A stretch of 64,000 nt of DNA from Strix aluco (taxonomy: Eukaryota; Chordata; Aves; Strigiformes; Strigidae). Both the position numbers and the translations under genes were made by a program. The first letter of the stretch is position 1, and each line of letters starts with the position of its first letter. Below the pieces are notes generated by a model. The model made no database searches and had not been told where the DNA came from. It worked only from the letters and a program-made list of their open reading frames with translations. Location of the stretch: positions 7,929,001-7,993,000 of the forward strand of contig NC_133943.1 in assembly GCF_031877795.1 (NCBI RefSeq), given 5' to 3'. Shown piece after piece: positions 35,601-48,196 of the stretch.

Positions 35601-37502
35601 AACTCTGCCTTTGCTGAGAGGTGACAATAAGAGAACACAAGGAATGCTGCTGAACCTTTTATCCTCTGACTGCAGAACATGAGATCTTTGTAATTCATCT
35701 GTTTGGGGTTGAAAGGGTAGGCAGGGAAGGTTGTGTTATATCTTGGATAGTCAAACTGTTAACAGTTTTTTCTTTTACACCTTTGTTATGGCTGTGTGCC
35801 CAGGCTGAAATGGGATGCTACTTTTAGTGATTCTTGCTCTTCATGGTGGTTTACATCAAGCCCAACATAGGACAGTAAGAGAACTGGTGTAGGCCTGGCC
35901 AGTCACATGTTCACTGCCCACAGGAGAGTCACTAACTGCGCCCTTTTCCAACCGCACAGGCTGATGTGGGAATGAGACTGAACGTGCTTCTCTGGGGCAG
36001 TGGACTTCAAGGAGAAGAGGAAGTAAACGTCCATTTCTTCATCTGTCCTCCAACAACATCCTATCCCACACCCAGCTGGCAGAATGGGCTGCATTGGGCA
36101 AAACACTTGGCACTAACTCTAACAAGGCTGGTGGTTTCGTAGTACGAGACAGCTGGCATCCCGTGAATCTGACACAGTGCTTGACATAATCCATTAACAT
36201 AGATTAATAGTTGCCTGAATCACCTTAATTTTTCATTGTGGAGTCAGCAAGGTGGATGCTTCAAGTCTGTGGACTGAATATGCGCTGCCAAGGCACCCAC
36301 CCAGCTCAAAGGTGGGAACCGCGTTCTGGCGCAGCAGGTTGACGCACAGCTGATGCGGGAAGTGCTTGTACCAAAGTAGCAGTTTTGGAGTTGATGGATT
36401 GCGTGTCCTCTCTTGCTTTCATGTGTCAGAATAGTTCTGGTTTCTCTAGAGGTCTACAGCTTGAAATTGAGAGAAAATGTCTATCATGTAAACACTTTTC
36501 TTTTGTGTTTATATAATAGAAACTGTAAATGTTAAGGTGTTTTGTTACCTTGCAGTGTAATGTACCATTTAGAAACAGAGTGGCTTTGGTTGGATGGGCA
36601 GCTTTCAGAAAGAGAAAGGGGTCTCTGCTGTAGCTTTTCTCTCCATCTTTGAGTTTCTATTGCTACAAGGAGACCTGCTGTACTTTGGAAAGGTTATAGT
36701 TGAAAGAAGTTACAAAACAGCACCCCAGGAGGGTATAATCTCCTCAAAGTAATCTCTTGGGAACTGCACATACTTGATAGACATTTCAAGGCATAAGCCT
36801 TCTCTAAAAAGTAAAGGGAAGTTCATTGGTATCCAGACAAAGACCCTTTGACCACCTGGACTTGACTTTAGATGTTGTCTGCTCCTTGCTTCTGGGTGAG
36901 GAAGTGCTGTCCGAGCTGTGCATATAAGGTGTGCTGCAACATTTTAGTAGCACTTAAACTCCCTTGACCTAATTCGCTTGCTTTTTCACTGGAGCATGGA
37001 TTAGCAGTGGCTTGCTAGTGTAAAAGTAACCGGCAGTTAATTCTTGTAAGTCAAGTCCTGTATGACTGTGAATTTGGGTAATGCTGTCTTTTTGGAAAAA
37101 ACAGGGCAAACTCCTCAAATGAATGTGATAAAGGATAAGCAGGGGTGATCCTGGTGCCAAATAATGACATGACAGGCAAGACTTGGATGGTGCTGGCTAC
37201 TTTTGACTGCTGCTTTTTTCTTCTCTAAGTCACGACTGATCTCAGCTCTTAGCCAGAGCAGGCTTCTTTGGAGGCCTTAACACATTCCACAGGATTCCAG
37301 ATTGTTCTGAAAATACTTTCTAAATGCTGTCTTAATTAAAGATTTCTTTAAGTCAGAATTAAGTTATTAAAATGTTCCAGGCATTTTCTAGAAGTCTTTG
37401 AAAGCTGACTATACATTCCTTTCAAAGTTGATCTACTGCCTGTTATGGGTTACAAAGTAATACTGTGCTATTTGTGGGTTACAGATTCAAATAAATGTAT
37501 GA

Positions 37503-37515
37503 TTTTTTTTTTTTT
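37503..37515 (+). repeat. T run followed by acceptor-like TTGCAG
   Basis: Thirteen T residues followed by CTTGCAG resemble a strong 3' splice site. The downstream sequence soon meets stops in frame and no good donor follows, so this is probably a pseudo-acceptor. Confidence 0.4.
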
Positions 37516-40500
37516 CTTGCAGCAGTTTGCCTTTTTGTGAACTGACACTGCCATTGAGTCACTCTTTAGGATTTTGCAATTGTGTAGTTGTGGTCCTTTA
37601 GCAGTAATGGAAGAAAAAGTCTGCATAAGATGAGACTAACAGCCATCTAAAATGTCTCTTTTTTGTTTTGCAGAACCTGTGGCTGCTTCTAAAATAGTGG
37701 ATGATCATACATGATAGGTTTTGTACTTCACAGAAAAACTGCATTGTGTGGAGCTGTTGGCAGCTCACACAGCTGTGGTGCTGCAGGTATTTAATACAGT
37801 GCTTAGGTGATCTGAAGATAACAAGTGCTTAAGAGATGTGCCTTTAAAGACAAGTTGTGCTGTCCTGGGTCTGTCCCTACCAAAATCTATGAGAAGAGGT
37901 AGTTCTCTGCCATTAAAATAGTGATGAGAGCCTCAAACCCAAACCATGTCCTGACTTTTTTAGACATGGATCGAGTGCTGCTGGTTTGGGTTTTTAATTA
38001 GAATTTTAGGATTTTAAAGGCATGCTGCAAATAGCTGTATTCTGTGTATCTAACTGAAAGGGCTGTGTATTGGAGGGAAGTGAATTTCTGTAACCTTAAA
38101 GCAGAATTCTTACCTTAAACAGTGTGTTTGTAAGAGAGCTCTGGGTCTGCTCTCTTTCCAAATACATGTTCTGCAGAGATCATGTTCTTCCTTGCATTTT
38201 GCAGGTAGTTTGGAGGAGCTAGTGGCTTCAGTAGAGTTGCTACCTTTTCCTGGTGAGTGCAGTTAACTTCTGCAGATGATGATATTCAATCTCTCCTTTA
38301 CTCAACCAGTGTTCAGAAAACTTTGCTGCTGTTTCGAAGATTAAGTCAGTGCAGAGGTGTCTGTCTGAGCTTGCAGTTGGCCTTTGACATTTTAATGCTA
38401 AGTTCTATAAAGTTGCAAAAGGTTTCAAAAAAAAAAAAAATTGCAGCCTTGTCTATTTATGTTGTTTCTGCTGGGGCCCACGAGCAGCTGTGAAACTGCT
38501 TATCAAGTTGATGTTCAGGTTCTGATTGGAAATTGCAAGAGCATGTCAGACTAGAGCTCAGCCCGAAAACAAATGTGTGGTTATAGAGTGCACTATTATC
38601 GTGTACATCATTGCAAAATTTTTTACAATAAGTGGAATGTTAATTGTTTGCTGTTTGTTTTGCAATCTTCTGATGTATCAAAAACCATGTAGTTATCTAT
38701 TCTTATTAAAGGTTCTGCAGTGGCAATGGATGGCTGTGTCCATATTTGCTGTACAATTACTGTTCAGTAACAGGAAAGCCTGCTAAGTGGTCAGTCAGTA
38801 AAAGCATTACTGGGAAACTACGTGCCTATTGAGCACTTAAAAGCTGAAGACAAATTTTCAACTGTCTTTTGTGTTCTGAAAGAAGGATGGGAGGCAGTTC
38901 TTACCAACTTTGCACTGAGATCAGACACTAAGCAGTGAAGGCAATAACTGAGTGCATTAATCTATGGGACCGAGAAAAACATTTATTTCCTAAGAGAACA
39001 AAGTATGACAGGGCTGTTTATCTCCCTTAAGTTTCCCAGGAGATATGAACCCAAAATACGTTGTGCTCAGCCTCTTCTATCACTGTACTAGATAATTTCT
39101 TTGTAAAACATCTTACCCAGAGAGATCAGCTTTCTAGCACAAGCCTTGCTCCTCTGTTCCTGCTCTGTTCTTGAAAGCGTTTTGCAAATTTGCCTTGTCT
39201 GTGAGAGGTGCCTCTTCCAGAGCAGCATGGGTAAAAACAGTTGCTTGCATTAAAAAGACAAGGCAATAACATAGTTGTGTGACAGTTGCTTTTCCCTGAC
39301 CCACAAAACAATGTGTACTGGGAAGGTGTAGTTGGAGAAGGTTTATGTAGGTTTTGGACCACTTCACTGCAATCTGAAACACAAGTTACATGTTTACTCA
39401 GTCAATTTGCACTTGCAGTGTATCATTCTCCCAGTCTCTTCCTCTGGATCGGGATGGTGGACTGTCCTTAGGGATGTGGGACACTCTGCTCACAGACCAG
39501 GAAGTTGTGCTGGACACCTATTTGAGTTGGACACGCTTGCCTGCCTGTTGGGCAAGTTGTTTCAGTTGGCTTCAACCTTTCCATACAGGAATGCCTGTTT
39601 GGGCCACAGGAACAGCTGAATTAGCTGGTTTTCCAGAATGTTTTGCTTGAGATTTCTCTAAAGGCAAAGCCATGGAAGGCTTTTTTAATACAGGAATTTG
39701 GCATGAGCAAATGCAAAGTTAGGCAAAGCATGTTGAGCTGGTGGCAGCTGAAGGCTTGTGTAGAAGCACTCCCTGAAGGAAGGGAGAGGCTTTCCCTAGT
39801 GCTGGTTGCATGCACAGCAGTGAGACTTTGCCCCTGTTACATCACTGGCAGTGACTCACAGCCCTGTAAATCTCGGCTATACCTGTGATAGCAGTGGTTT
39901 TCCAGCATCAGTGTTTGTGTACGTTATATCTGTGCTGATTTATATTACTCAGGAACCTTTGGAGCAGGAAAACTATCACCTTGTTTGAATGGCTTTCATT
40001 CAGAGGGAAAGGAAGACCTGGGTAAAAACTGAGTTTCTTTCCGGATTAAAATCCCTGCTCTCACTTCATTTGAAGCAGTAAGCCACTATTTATTTGAGAT
40101 CGAGTTTAAATCTAAAAACCACAGAATACTCAGGAAGGGATGTCATTTTGAGCACCCCTACTGGTGATAACCTGGATAAAACAATTGCAGGAAATATATT
40201 TCTGGGGGAGAAGTGAAGGGAGGTACTTGGGGTGTGCCACTTTTATGATAACTTCTGGAGTTTACACCTCTCACCAGAAAGATTTTTGATGTTTGACTGG
40301 TACAATCAAAGCCAGCTGGATTATGGGAATTTTAAGGGGTTTTTTTAAAGCATTTTTAAAAAAGCCCAAGAAGTCCAATTAGTAGAATTCAATTCATAGG
40401 AGTTTAAAAATTAATGGTAAGTTACCTTATAAAATATAGATCACTTGGGACTAAACTAAGAGCAGACATATGGTTTTGATTTTTATTTTTTTTTCTTCAA

Positions 40501-41734
40501 ACTCTGGCAGGGTACTGAGGCCAGACAACTTTATTTTCCTGATACATTATAACCAGCTGCAGATGTTTTAGACATTATCGCTTCTAAATGGGCTTTGACA
40601 AATGTCTCCTGGAAGCCAGCAGCTCTAAATATTACATGCAGTATGTTCTGAGGAAATGTTGAAAATAAAGTTTTAGGAATTAAATGTTCAGTGTCTGAAT
40701 CAAGAAAATTTACTTTCTGCCCTTGTCAGGGGATTTGCTAGCTGAAAACATCCTTTTGCAAGACATGCACAGATGTTAGTTGGGACACGTGTAGAGAACA
40801 GAACAAATATTGACATGGATGATCTTGCATGGTATGCTATTTATTGGCCCTCTATTGCTGATGCTGGAAGGTGGACACTTGCTTGAAAGGGTACTTCAAC
40901 ATATCTGCTGAACTGAAATTTGTAACAGGTATGCAACCTTTCAGCACTGAGGCAAAAAAAAATTGCCATATGTATTTGAACATACGGAAACATTGTGTTT
41001 TGTGTGTCAGTGACAACAGCATGGCCCGCTACTACAGAAACTTTTGTGATATTTCAATTACTCTGTTCGGGATTAAAGAACTTTAAGTAAATATCTTTTT
41101 GTGCTTTTTCTTTGCTGCATACCTTTGAATTGAACACTTGCCCAGAAGGACATCTTTGTGTGTATGTGTGTGTATATATAGTACAAAATGTTGCTTGCAT
41201 GTTCAAATGTGTGGCTTTGGGGTGGAGAGGGACTATATGGTTATTGACATGGGAATTACATCAGAAGTCCTTGACTTCCAAAATTCAGACAGCTTGATTC
41301 ATCACTGCATAAATGGTTCACTTTTTTTTTTTTTTCCCCCCCACACCCTGAGAGATGTTGGGAAAATATCTGTGCTTTGCTGCAGACACCTCATTAAAAT
41401 GTGATTCAGTGTGCAGCACCCTGAGTTCTCAGTGTGGTCAAGGCAGGAGAGGAAGGCATCCTGAGAGGACCAGCGGAGGGTCTGAAGGCTAAATGCTCAA
41501 AAGTAGGTAGTGGAAGTACCCCTTAGGCAGGGATGTGCCAAACAGGCAATACATCTGGTAAGGACTGTTTACATGTTAGCAGTTCATCAAGTAATGGTGG
41601 TCCTAATTGTTAGAAATTGTTGGAGGGTTTGTCAAAAATCTTTATAGAGAGTTTTAAAAGGAAATGGGGATTGCTTATCAGTAGCTTTTTGTGCAAAGAC
41701 TTTTTTGGTAAAAAGATATTTCAGAAAAAGCTAT

Positions 41735-41754
41735 GTACCTTTATATATATATAT
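41735..41754. repeat. Short TA-rich microsatellite
   Basis: An alternating TA stretch within TTTATATATATATATGG. It is simple-repeat intronic DNA. A separate TGTG/TATA mixed tract lies at 41157-41180. Confidence 0.6.
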
Positions 41755-44700
41755 GGTTAGTGATGCATCTTATTTGTAACCAAAGGGAATCTCCTTGCCT
41801 GTCTGCGTTACCCCTAAAGAGCCTTCCTCCAGCTTTGGACCAGTTTAAGTATAAGCCAGCTTGTGCTCATTGAAATCCCTCGAGTCTGCCTGGCACTGGG
41901 GAGCAATTCCAAGAGAAGATTAGAGATGGCAAGCATCAATGGGTAACGACTTGAGCAGGGACCTGCATGCTTTACTTGAAGGGACATGGCACACTGCCCT
42001 GCAGCGGGGAGTCGATTCAAGCAAATGCAAGTCTAATGATTTGGATTTTGCTACTTCACATTAGTGTTTAAAACTGCTTAGATATAATCCTCCTAGCAAA
42101 TCTTTCCATGCTTTGCGATGGCAAACATTCACTGCTGCACACTGATTTTTTAATTTTTTTTTTAAAGTATGAACTGGTTATACTGAATTCTTGTGCAGCT
42201 GAACAAAGGCTCTCACTGATGCCTGGCAAAGAGGAGAAGTTTTCATGTTTGATTCTATTTGTACAGGAGCATAAAATGGTTCTTTGTATCAATGTGCAAA
42301 TGAAACATTCAGCCAAAGGTTTGGTTTTGATACTTGCCAGTTGTGTAGTGACTCTGGAAAATGTATATATCAAATACTTGGCAGCAGGAGGTAACTGCTA
42401 AATTGCTGTAAAGCTACTGGTTGCAAGTGTTTAGTTGGACATGTTTTCTTGTCTTACAAATTATTATTAAGAAAGTTTACACTGAAGGTTGCTGTTCATT
42501 ATATGAATCTTTTCTTAGTGGTTGCTCACTTGAGCAACAAAGGAGGTTTTTTCCCCACTCACCCAGAATGTTTCCACTGTGTCTAGTTTGCTCTGGTTTC
42601 TTGCCATGACTTCATCAGAAAAAAATCTCAAAGATAGTATGTGCCCCTCAGCTGCAACTGTCTTACCGTACGCTCTCAAGAGGTCCCTTCTCTGTAGGGT
42701 GTATGGAGCCCGAAGTCCTCACACTTTCTGATTAAAAGACAAGCCACAGTTCATTTTCTGAAACATCAATCAAAAGCATGCAGTATTTTTATGCAGCACT
42801 TGGAAGATTGATCTGAATACTTTGAAATCTGTAGTAGCTATGAACTTTGGCTTGCATCTTCTTGTAAGGAAAAGAAAATGATCCAACCTTTAATGGAAAC
42901 TAGCAGAAAGTTGGCTTCTACTTAACTTAAAGGAATTTGGGGTGGTTTCTTGTCCCTGTGGTCTAAATGGAATATTTGGCTTGTCCAAAACAACTGCTGC
43001 TTTTTGAAAATGCATTTAAAGGAATTTTGGAGATTAAAGTATTGGATTTTCCCACTTTACCACCATGTACTATAGTTACTTCATACTTTCCCTTCTTGGA
43101 TGAAACGTTTAGCTTACTGTAGTGAGAACTGCTATGTCAGTTGTTCCAGTCAGGATAGTTCTTAGTGAGGATGGAGGATTAAGGCTTTTAACTACATGAG
43201 CATGGGGTGGGTTTTTTTTGCATGCAGTGATCTTTCTGAGGCTTGCAAAGAAGATTACTTAAATGGAACGGTGTTGCTGTGGAGTCATTGTTGTTTAATC
43301 GGGAACTTCTTTGGCTGTCACTGAGACTAAAATGTTAGCATGGGCTGAATGCAGTTCTGAAAACTAAAGTCAAGTGCCTATTTAAAGTTTTATATAGGAA
43401 AGGTGGTTTAAATTGCAGCAACCAATTAGATTCAACTGTTCGGAGATGTTAAAAATAGGTGTCCTAAGCAGCCAAAAATGTGTTGAATTTCCCACCTACT
43501 AGTAAGCATTTATTGATTCCTTTAAGGCTGGCACTGAGGTTTCCCTTCTGTTTTTACAGAAGCAACCTTCCGCTTTAGAAGGTTTTTAACTTCTTTGGTT
43601 CAATAAGCCTGAAAGTTGGGGGACAGCAGAGTTTGGCACATGTTCCTGTATGAGGGAGTATGAAAGTGTGAATTTGAGTTTGTGAGTGGTAGAGATAGCA
43701 GAAAGAATAGTAAATTAATTGCCTCAGTGTGCTCTCCTGCCTGACGAATAATGATCCAGTAACCAAACAGCATGTGTTAAGGAGGACTTTGACACAAGTT
43801 GCCTCACTAATAGAGGTGATTTGATGATCTTGCCCCCATTTTGTAGCTTACTTCCCCCTCCATTGTGCTAGTACAGCTCTGGATGGGGACCTACTGTAAA
43901 CTAGATTGATGAGATGAGCTGGGTTTGAAACAGGGAAAAAGCCTTTTAACCGAGCTTTACTCCCAAAGATGATGAGTATAGAATAGCAGGGTAATTCGGT
44001 GAACTGTGTTTGCTGAGCTGTGTAGAGAGAAAAGACTGTTGGTCTCACCTGTTCAAAGAATTTGCAAGGATTTACTTCAGACCATGGACAAAAGTGTCAG
44101 GATTTATCAATCTAAGATTAGTTTTACTTGAAAGTACATAGCAGCCTTGATTTTGTTTGTTTTATGTGAATTGGAAAGTAATTCCACTAAATTGCATGTA
44201 TTAAGAGTCTTATTTTTTACTTTTGGCAAGATTGACATCTTATCATTACTAAGTGTTATGGTCCTTCCTCCTCCTAATGCAATTTGTGAAAATCCAGTCC
44301 TACGTAGGCTGCTCCTGAGTAGCTGTTCTAAATGGGATTACTGAAATGTTGACATTTATCTGAGCTTTTTACTTTTATAATTCATAATAGCCAACTGCTC
44401 TGGCTTATGCTTTTTGGGATGGTGAGCTTGTCTTGCCCCTTTGCATGGTGGTAAATTTATGGAGAAACATAAATATTTCCTAATCTGGGAGCATCATATG
44501 GACACTTAAATCTTGAGGTCTCTTTGCTTGTTACTTCAAGTTTCAAGAGATGTTCTTAGAAATAAAAAAGACTACTTCAGTTAATGTGTGGCCCCTAGAG
44601 TATTTTATAACATCAGGCATGGGAAAATATGTCTAGTTGAAGGCATCTGTGAAGCGATACTGAGAAGTAAAAGCTTGAGGAGGGGGTGAAAGTATTTCAT

Positions 44701-47700
44701 TGCTCTGTATGCGTGTTGAAGTGAATTCAGATGCATCTGAAAGGCCACTCTGGCAACTTGCTGTGCAAAACCGAGGCTGACTTTTAGTATGTGTTAGATA
44801 TGAATTATGAAGTGATCTGAGTCCATATTCAGTGTGCATCTCTTAATAGCATAAAATTATTCAAAGTCGAGTTGTTTCCTAGCATTTATGATTCTCTTGC
44901 CTTTCTAGCAAAGGTGGTAACTTTCACATGTAGCATTTTACTTGCATTTTCAGAAGGCAATTGCTTTTTTATATTGCCTTAAAATATGTAGCTTGTCTCT
45001 GAGTGGTCTTGCATGTGCTGACAGCCAAAACTAAAACTGCATGTATTTAATGGATTTAGTTTGGGATTCAGGCTAACATTCTTGAAAGAAAGCTTGCCAT
45101 GTACCATCATATTCCATGATCTCATGGGGAGTGATTGCTCACAGGTTTGGGTGTGGCTGACTTTGGTTTGGGCTAAATAATCTGCCTATTTATTACTACT
45201 AGTTTTGGTAAACAGTGTGGTGCTTTTTTTTTCCTGAAGCTTGACAACCAGCCTTCTTCTTGTGGTTCTACTTTTACTTAAAAAGCTATATTTCTTACCA
45301 CAGCCTTTATCTTCCATGCATCCTTCCCTTACGAGTAGCACTGCAGAGATGATGTTATCCACAACGGGTTACTTGACTAAATGCTATGACAAATTGTTAC
45401 AGCTACTTGAAAGCAGTTGCTGTTCTGTTTAATTTTACAGTGTCAAGTTACTCTAAGTGCCAAAACTCTCTGTTTCCCTTTTTATAGAGGTCATTATATG
45501 TGTCTCACCTGTAAACGTGTCATCCCCGTGTGCCCTCTCCTTTATGGCAGGGAGAACAGATGTTTCTACCTACTGAAAGATGCTTCAGGCACTTGCTGCA
45601 GGAGATGGTCACCAGGCTGTCAGAAGCAATCTTTATGGGCAGGCTGGTCTTTCACAAGGAGATGTGTTTACAGAGCATGAAATTAACATTTTTGTACAGA
45701 GGCAAATAATTGCTTACAACGGAGACTTTAGTAGCAGATTTGAAGCTTGAATGATTATTAGTAAGGTCAGATGGAGCACGGAGTGATGTCCACCGCCTGA
45801 GCAAAGTCATTCAGAACTTTTTAGCTGTTCATTTATGCTGAAAGGTTTTAAGATGTTGTAAAGTTCATGCCTTGAGCTTGTCACTTTTGATAAAAACTTG
45901 TAATAGGCTGTGTTGCTATATCTGTATGTGTGGTATGGTTCCTTCAAAGTCATTCTTGAATGGAAAATTATTTTTTGACTTGCAGAAGGAGGGGGAAACC
46001 CCCATTGCCATTATCTTAGTCTTGAACTATTATCTAGTAGTACTCCAGCAATGGCAGGGTTTTTAAGAGACTGCAGGAAGTGTCTGTGAAACAGGCATTT
46101 GTCACCATCGAAAGGGATGTCTGTGAAAGCTTTCTGTGGTCAGGAGATGGGTCTAAAGGGCCAATAGGTCTTGGGTAGTGCTGGCTGTCCTAAGCTGCTC
46201 TGGTTAATACTCTCACTCGTCAGGTCAGGGCTTTTTCTTGAGCAATGATGAAAAACTGTTTCCGAAGAATGGATATTGGCAAAATTAACCGGATTGATTC
46301 TTCGCTTATGACACAGATCAAGTCTTGAACTTCAGTCTCCTATGGTAATAAGACCAGTTCATCATCACTAATTGCATCTCTTCATTCCTGGTTTCCTCAG
46401 CCTGCTTATTCCCTCAAGGTGACTTCCCCACTCAACAGATGTGCATGTCTGACAGAACATTTAAAAACCACTGAGCTTGAAGTAGGTGAACTTTTTGTAG
46501 AAGAAATTCTGTTTCGTTGCAATTAACCACATCATAGAATTTATTAAGTTGGACTACTGTTAAATGTAAGTGTCCAGTCAAAGTGGAGGTAGCTTTTCCT
46601 CTCTGCACACCGCAGTTGTAAATGGTGCTTAAGGCTTGCAGTGCTCCATTTTCAAAACGTCAATGCTTCTTCAGGGAGGGACAAATAAAAAAGTAACCAA
46701 CATCACAAAAGCTGTTCTCAAAACCTTTTTAAAATTGCCCATGTTACACCCATGGTTTTCCCATTGCTTTTCTGTAGGACAGCATTCTTCAGAGGCAGTG
46801 GGACTTCCTGTTTTGTTCGTATGGTGCTGAACAGCCCTGACCGTAACACCTTGCAGTAGTTAGCCGTGTCTGTACTGAAAGTCAGTGCATGTGGCTTTTA
46901 AAGGAACATCCAAGCATTGCCTGAACTCTCCCCAGAACAACTGTCCTTGTGTTCTAGGAACACTCAAAATCTAGGATACATCTCACTCCCTGCTCCCATT
47001 ACAAGAAGGCTTTCAAGTAGTTTAAGCTACTTCTATACAAGACTGAACAGAGATTCACCTTCAAAGTTCCTCCAGACAGGTGAAATGGAGCCCGATGTTT
47101 TTGCACACTTCGTGTAGGCTGGGCAATAGCACTGTTTTGCCAACACTGTTTTTGCCATGAGGTGGTACACCATAAATTTTCAGAGGACACGAGAGAGATC
47201 ATGCATACAATGAATTACTCAGATGTAATAAGACCTGTTAATAGCCTACCCCCTTTGAAATAGTCCTAGCAGTGTGAACTTTTTTCTTCCTGTTTAATAA
47301 GACTCGGTAGCCAAACACCTAACCAAATGTTAGGAATTTGTATCAGTCATTCTCTGCTGTATCTTACGTACAACCAGGCATTTTACTCCTTTATTGATTT
47401 TTCTTTTTTTGTCAATGCTTAAACAGTAATCTTTCAATATGAAGTGAGACTCATAAAAATACTAGATATAACATGTCTGAGTCAAACTGGGTACTACTTT
47501 ATTCTGGTACAACGAGCTTCAAAATCTCTATTTCAGAGAATGTGCTGCTATACAGCAATTTTTCTCAGTTCCATGGAGCTTCATTGTAGTGAGGTCAGAC
47601 TATGCACCATAGAGAAGAGAATTTATATTTTATCATAAGGCTAACTGCTGTGCTGTTGTAATGACCCTGAAGGACAGTAAAAGCTGCAAATCAGTTTATT

Positions 47701-48179
47701 TGGAATATAGTTCTACTGTGCTATAGGAGCTAGAGTAGATCTAGGAGAACAGAAAATATTGTGGTATATTTTAATGTGAATCCTACTGGATGCTTGTAAG
47801 ACTGTTCAGTAGCCCTCACTTATTTTAAGCTTCCATAAAGTGGACAGTGAAGATTTCTGGAATTCAATGTTTTCAGTGTATTCTCAAGGGAGAGACCTCC
47901 CTGAAGACCTTTTTGGTAAAATGAGACTCCTCAAAGTCTAATTGCTTCTTGGCCCAAGATGGAACGTATTAATTTCTCATGTGGCTGACAAGCCTCTTCC
48001 ATAATTTCGTGTGTTGTGATTTTAATTTCATGTATTTTCCATTTTTTTCTTTGCAGCAGTGTGGAGAAGTGTGAGGACTGTTTGTAATATTTGCCCTTCT
48101 TTTCTGCCCTAGTCAACACCCATTATTTTGCATTTTTCTGTGTATGATGTTCCTGTAAATATCTCAGGATGAAACTTGA

Positions 48180-48196
48180 TTTTTTTTTTTTTTTTT
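48180..48196 (+). repeat. 17-base T run
   Basis: The longest T homopolymer I found in intron 1. Similar runs of 11-16 T occur at 22417, 29960, 37503, 41322, 51851, 55067 and 55337, nearly all T rather than A on the sense strand; A runs of note are at 26091 and 38427. Confidence 0.8.

Noticed and set aside
37650..37672. Strong acceptor-like tract (TTTTTTGTTTTGCAG) in intron 1
   Set aside because: The following sequence meets a stop within a few codons in the GALNT10 frame and no good donor follows. Similar pseudo-acceptors occur near 48040 and 57640.
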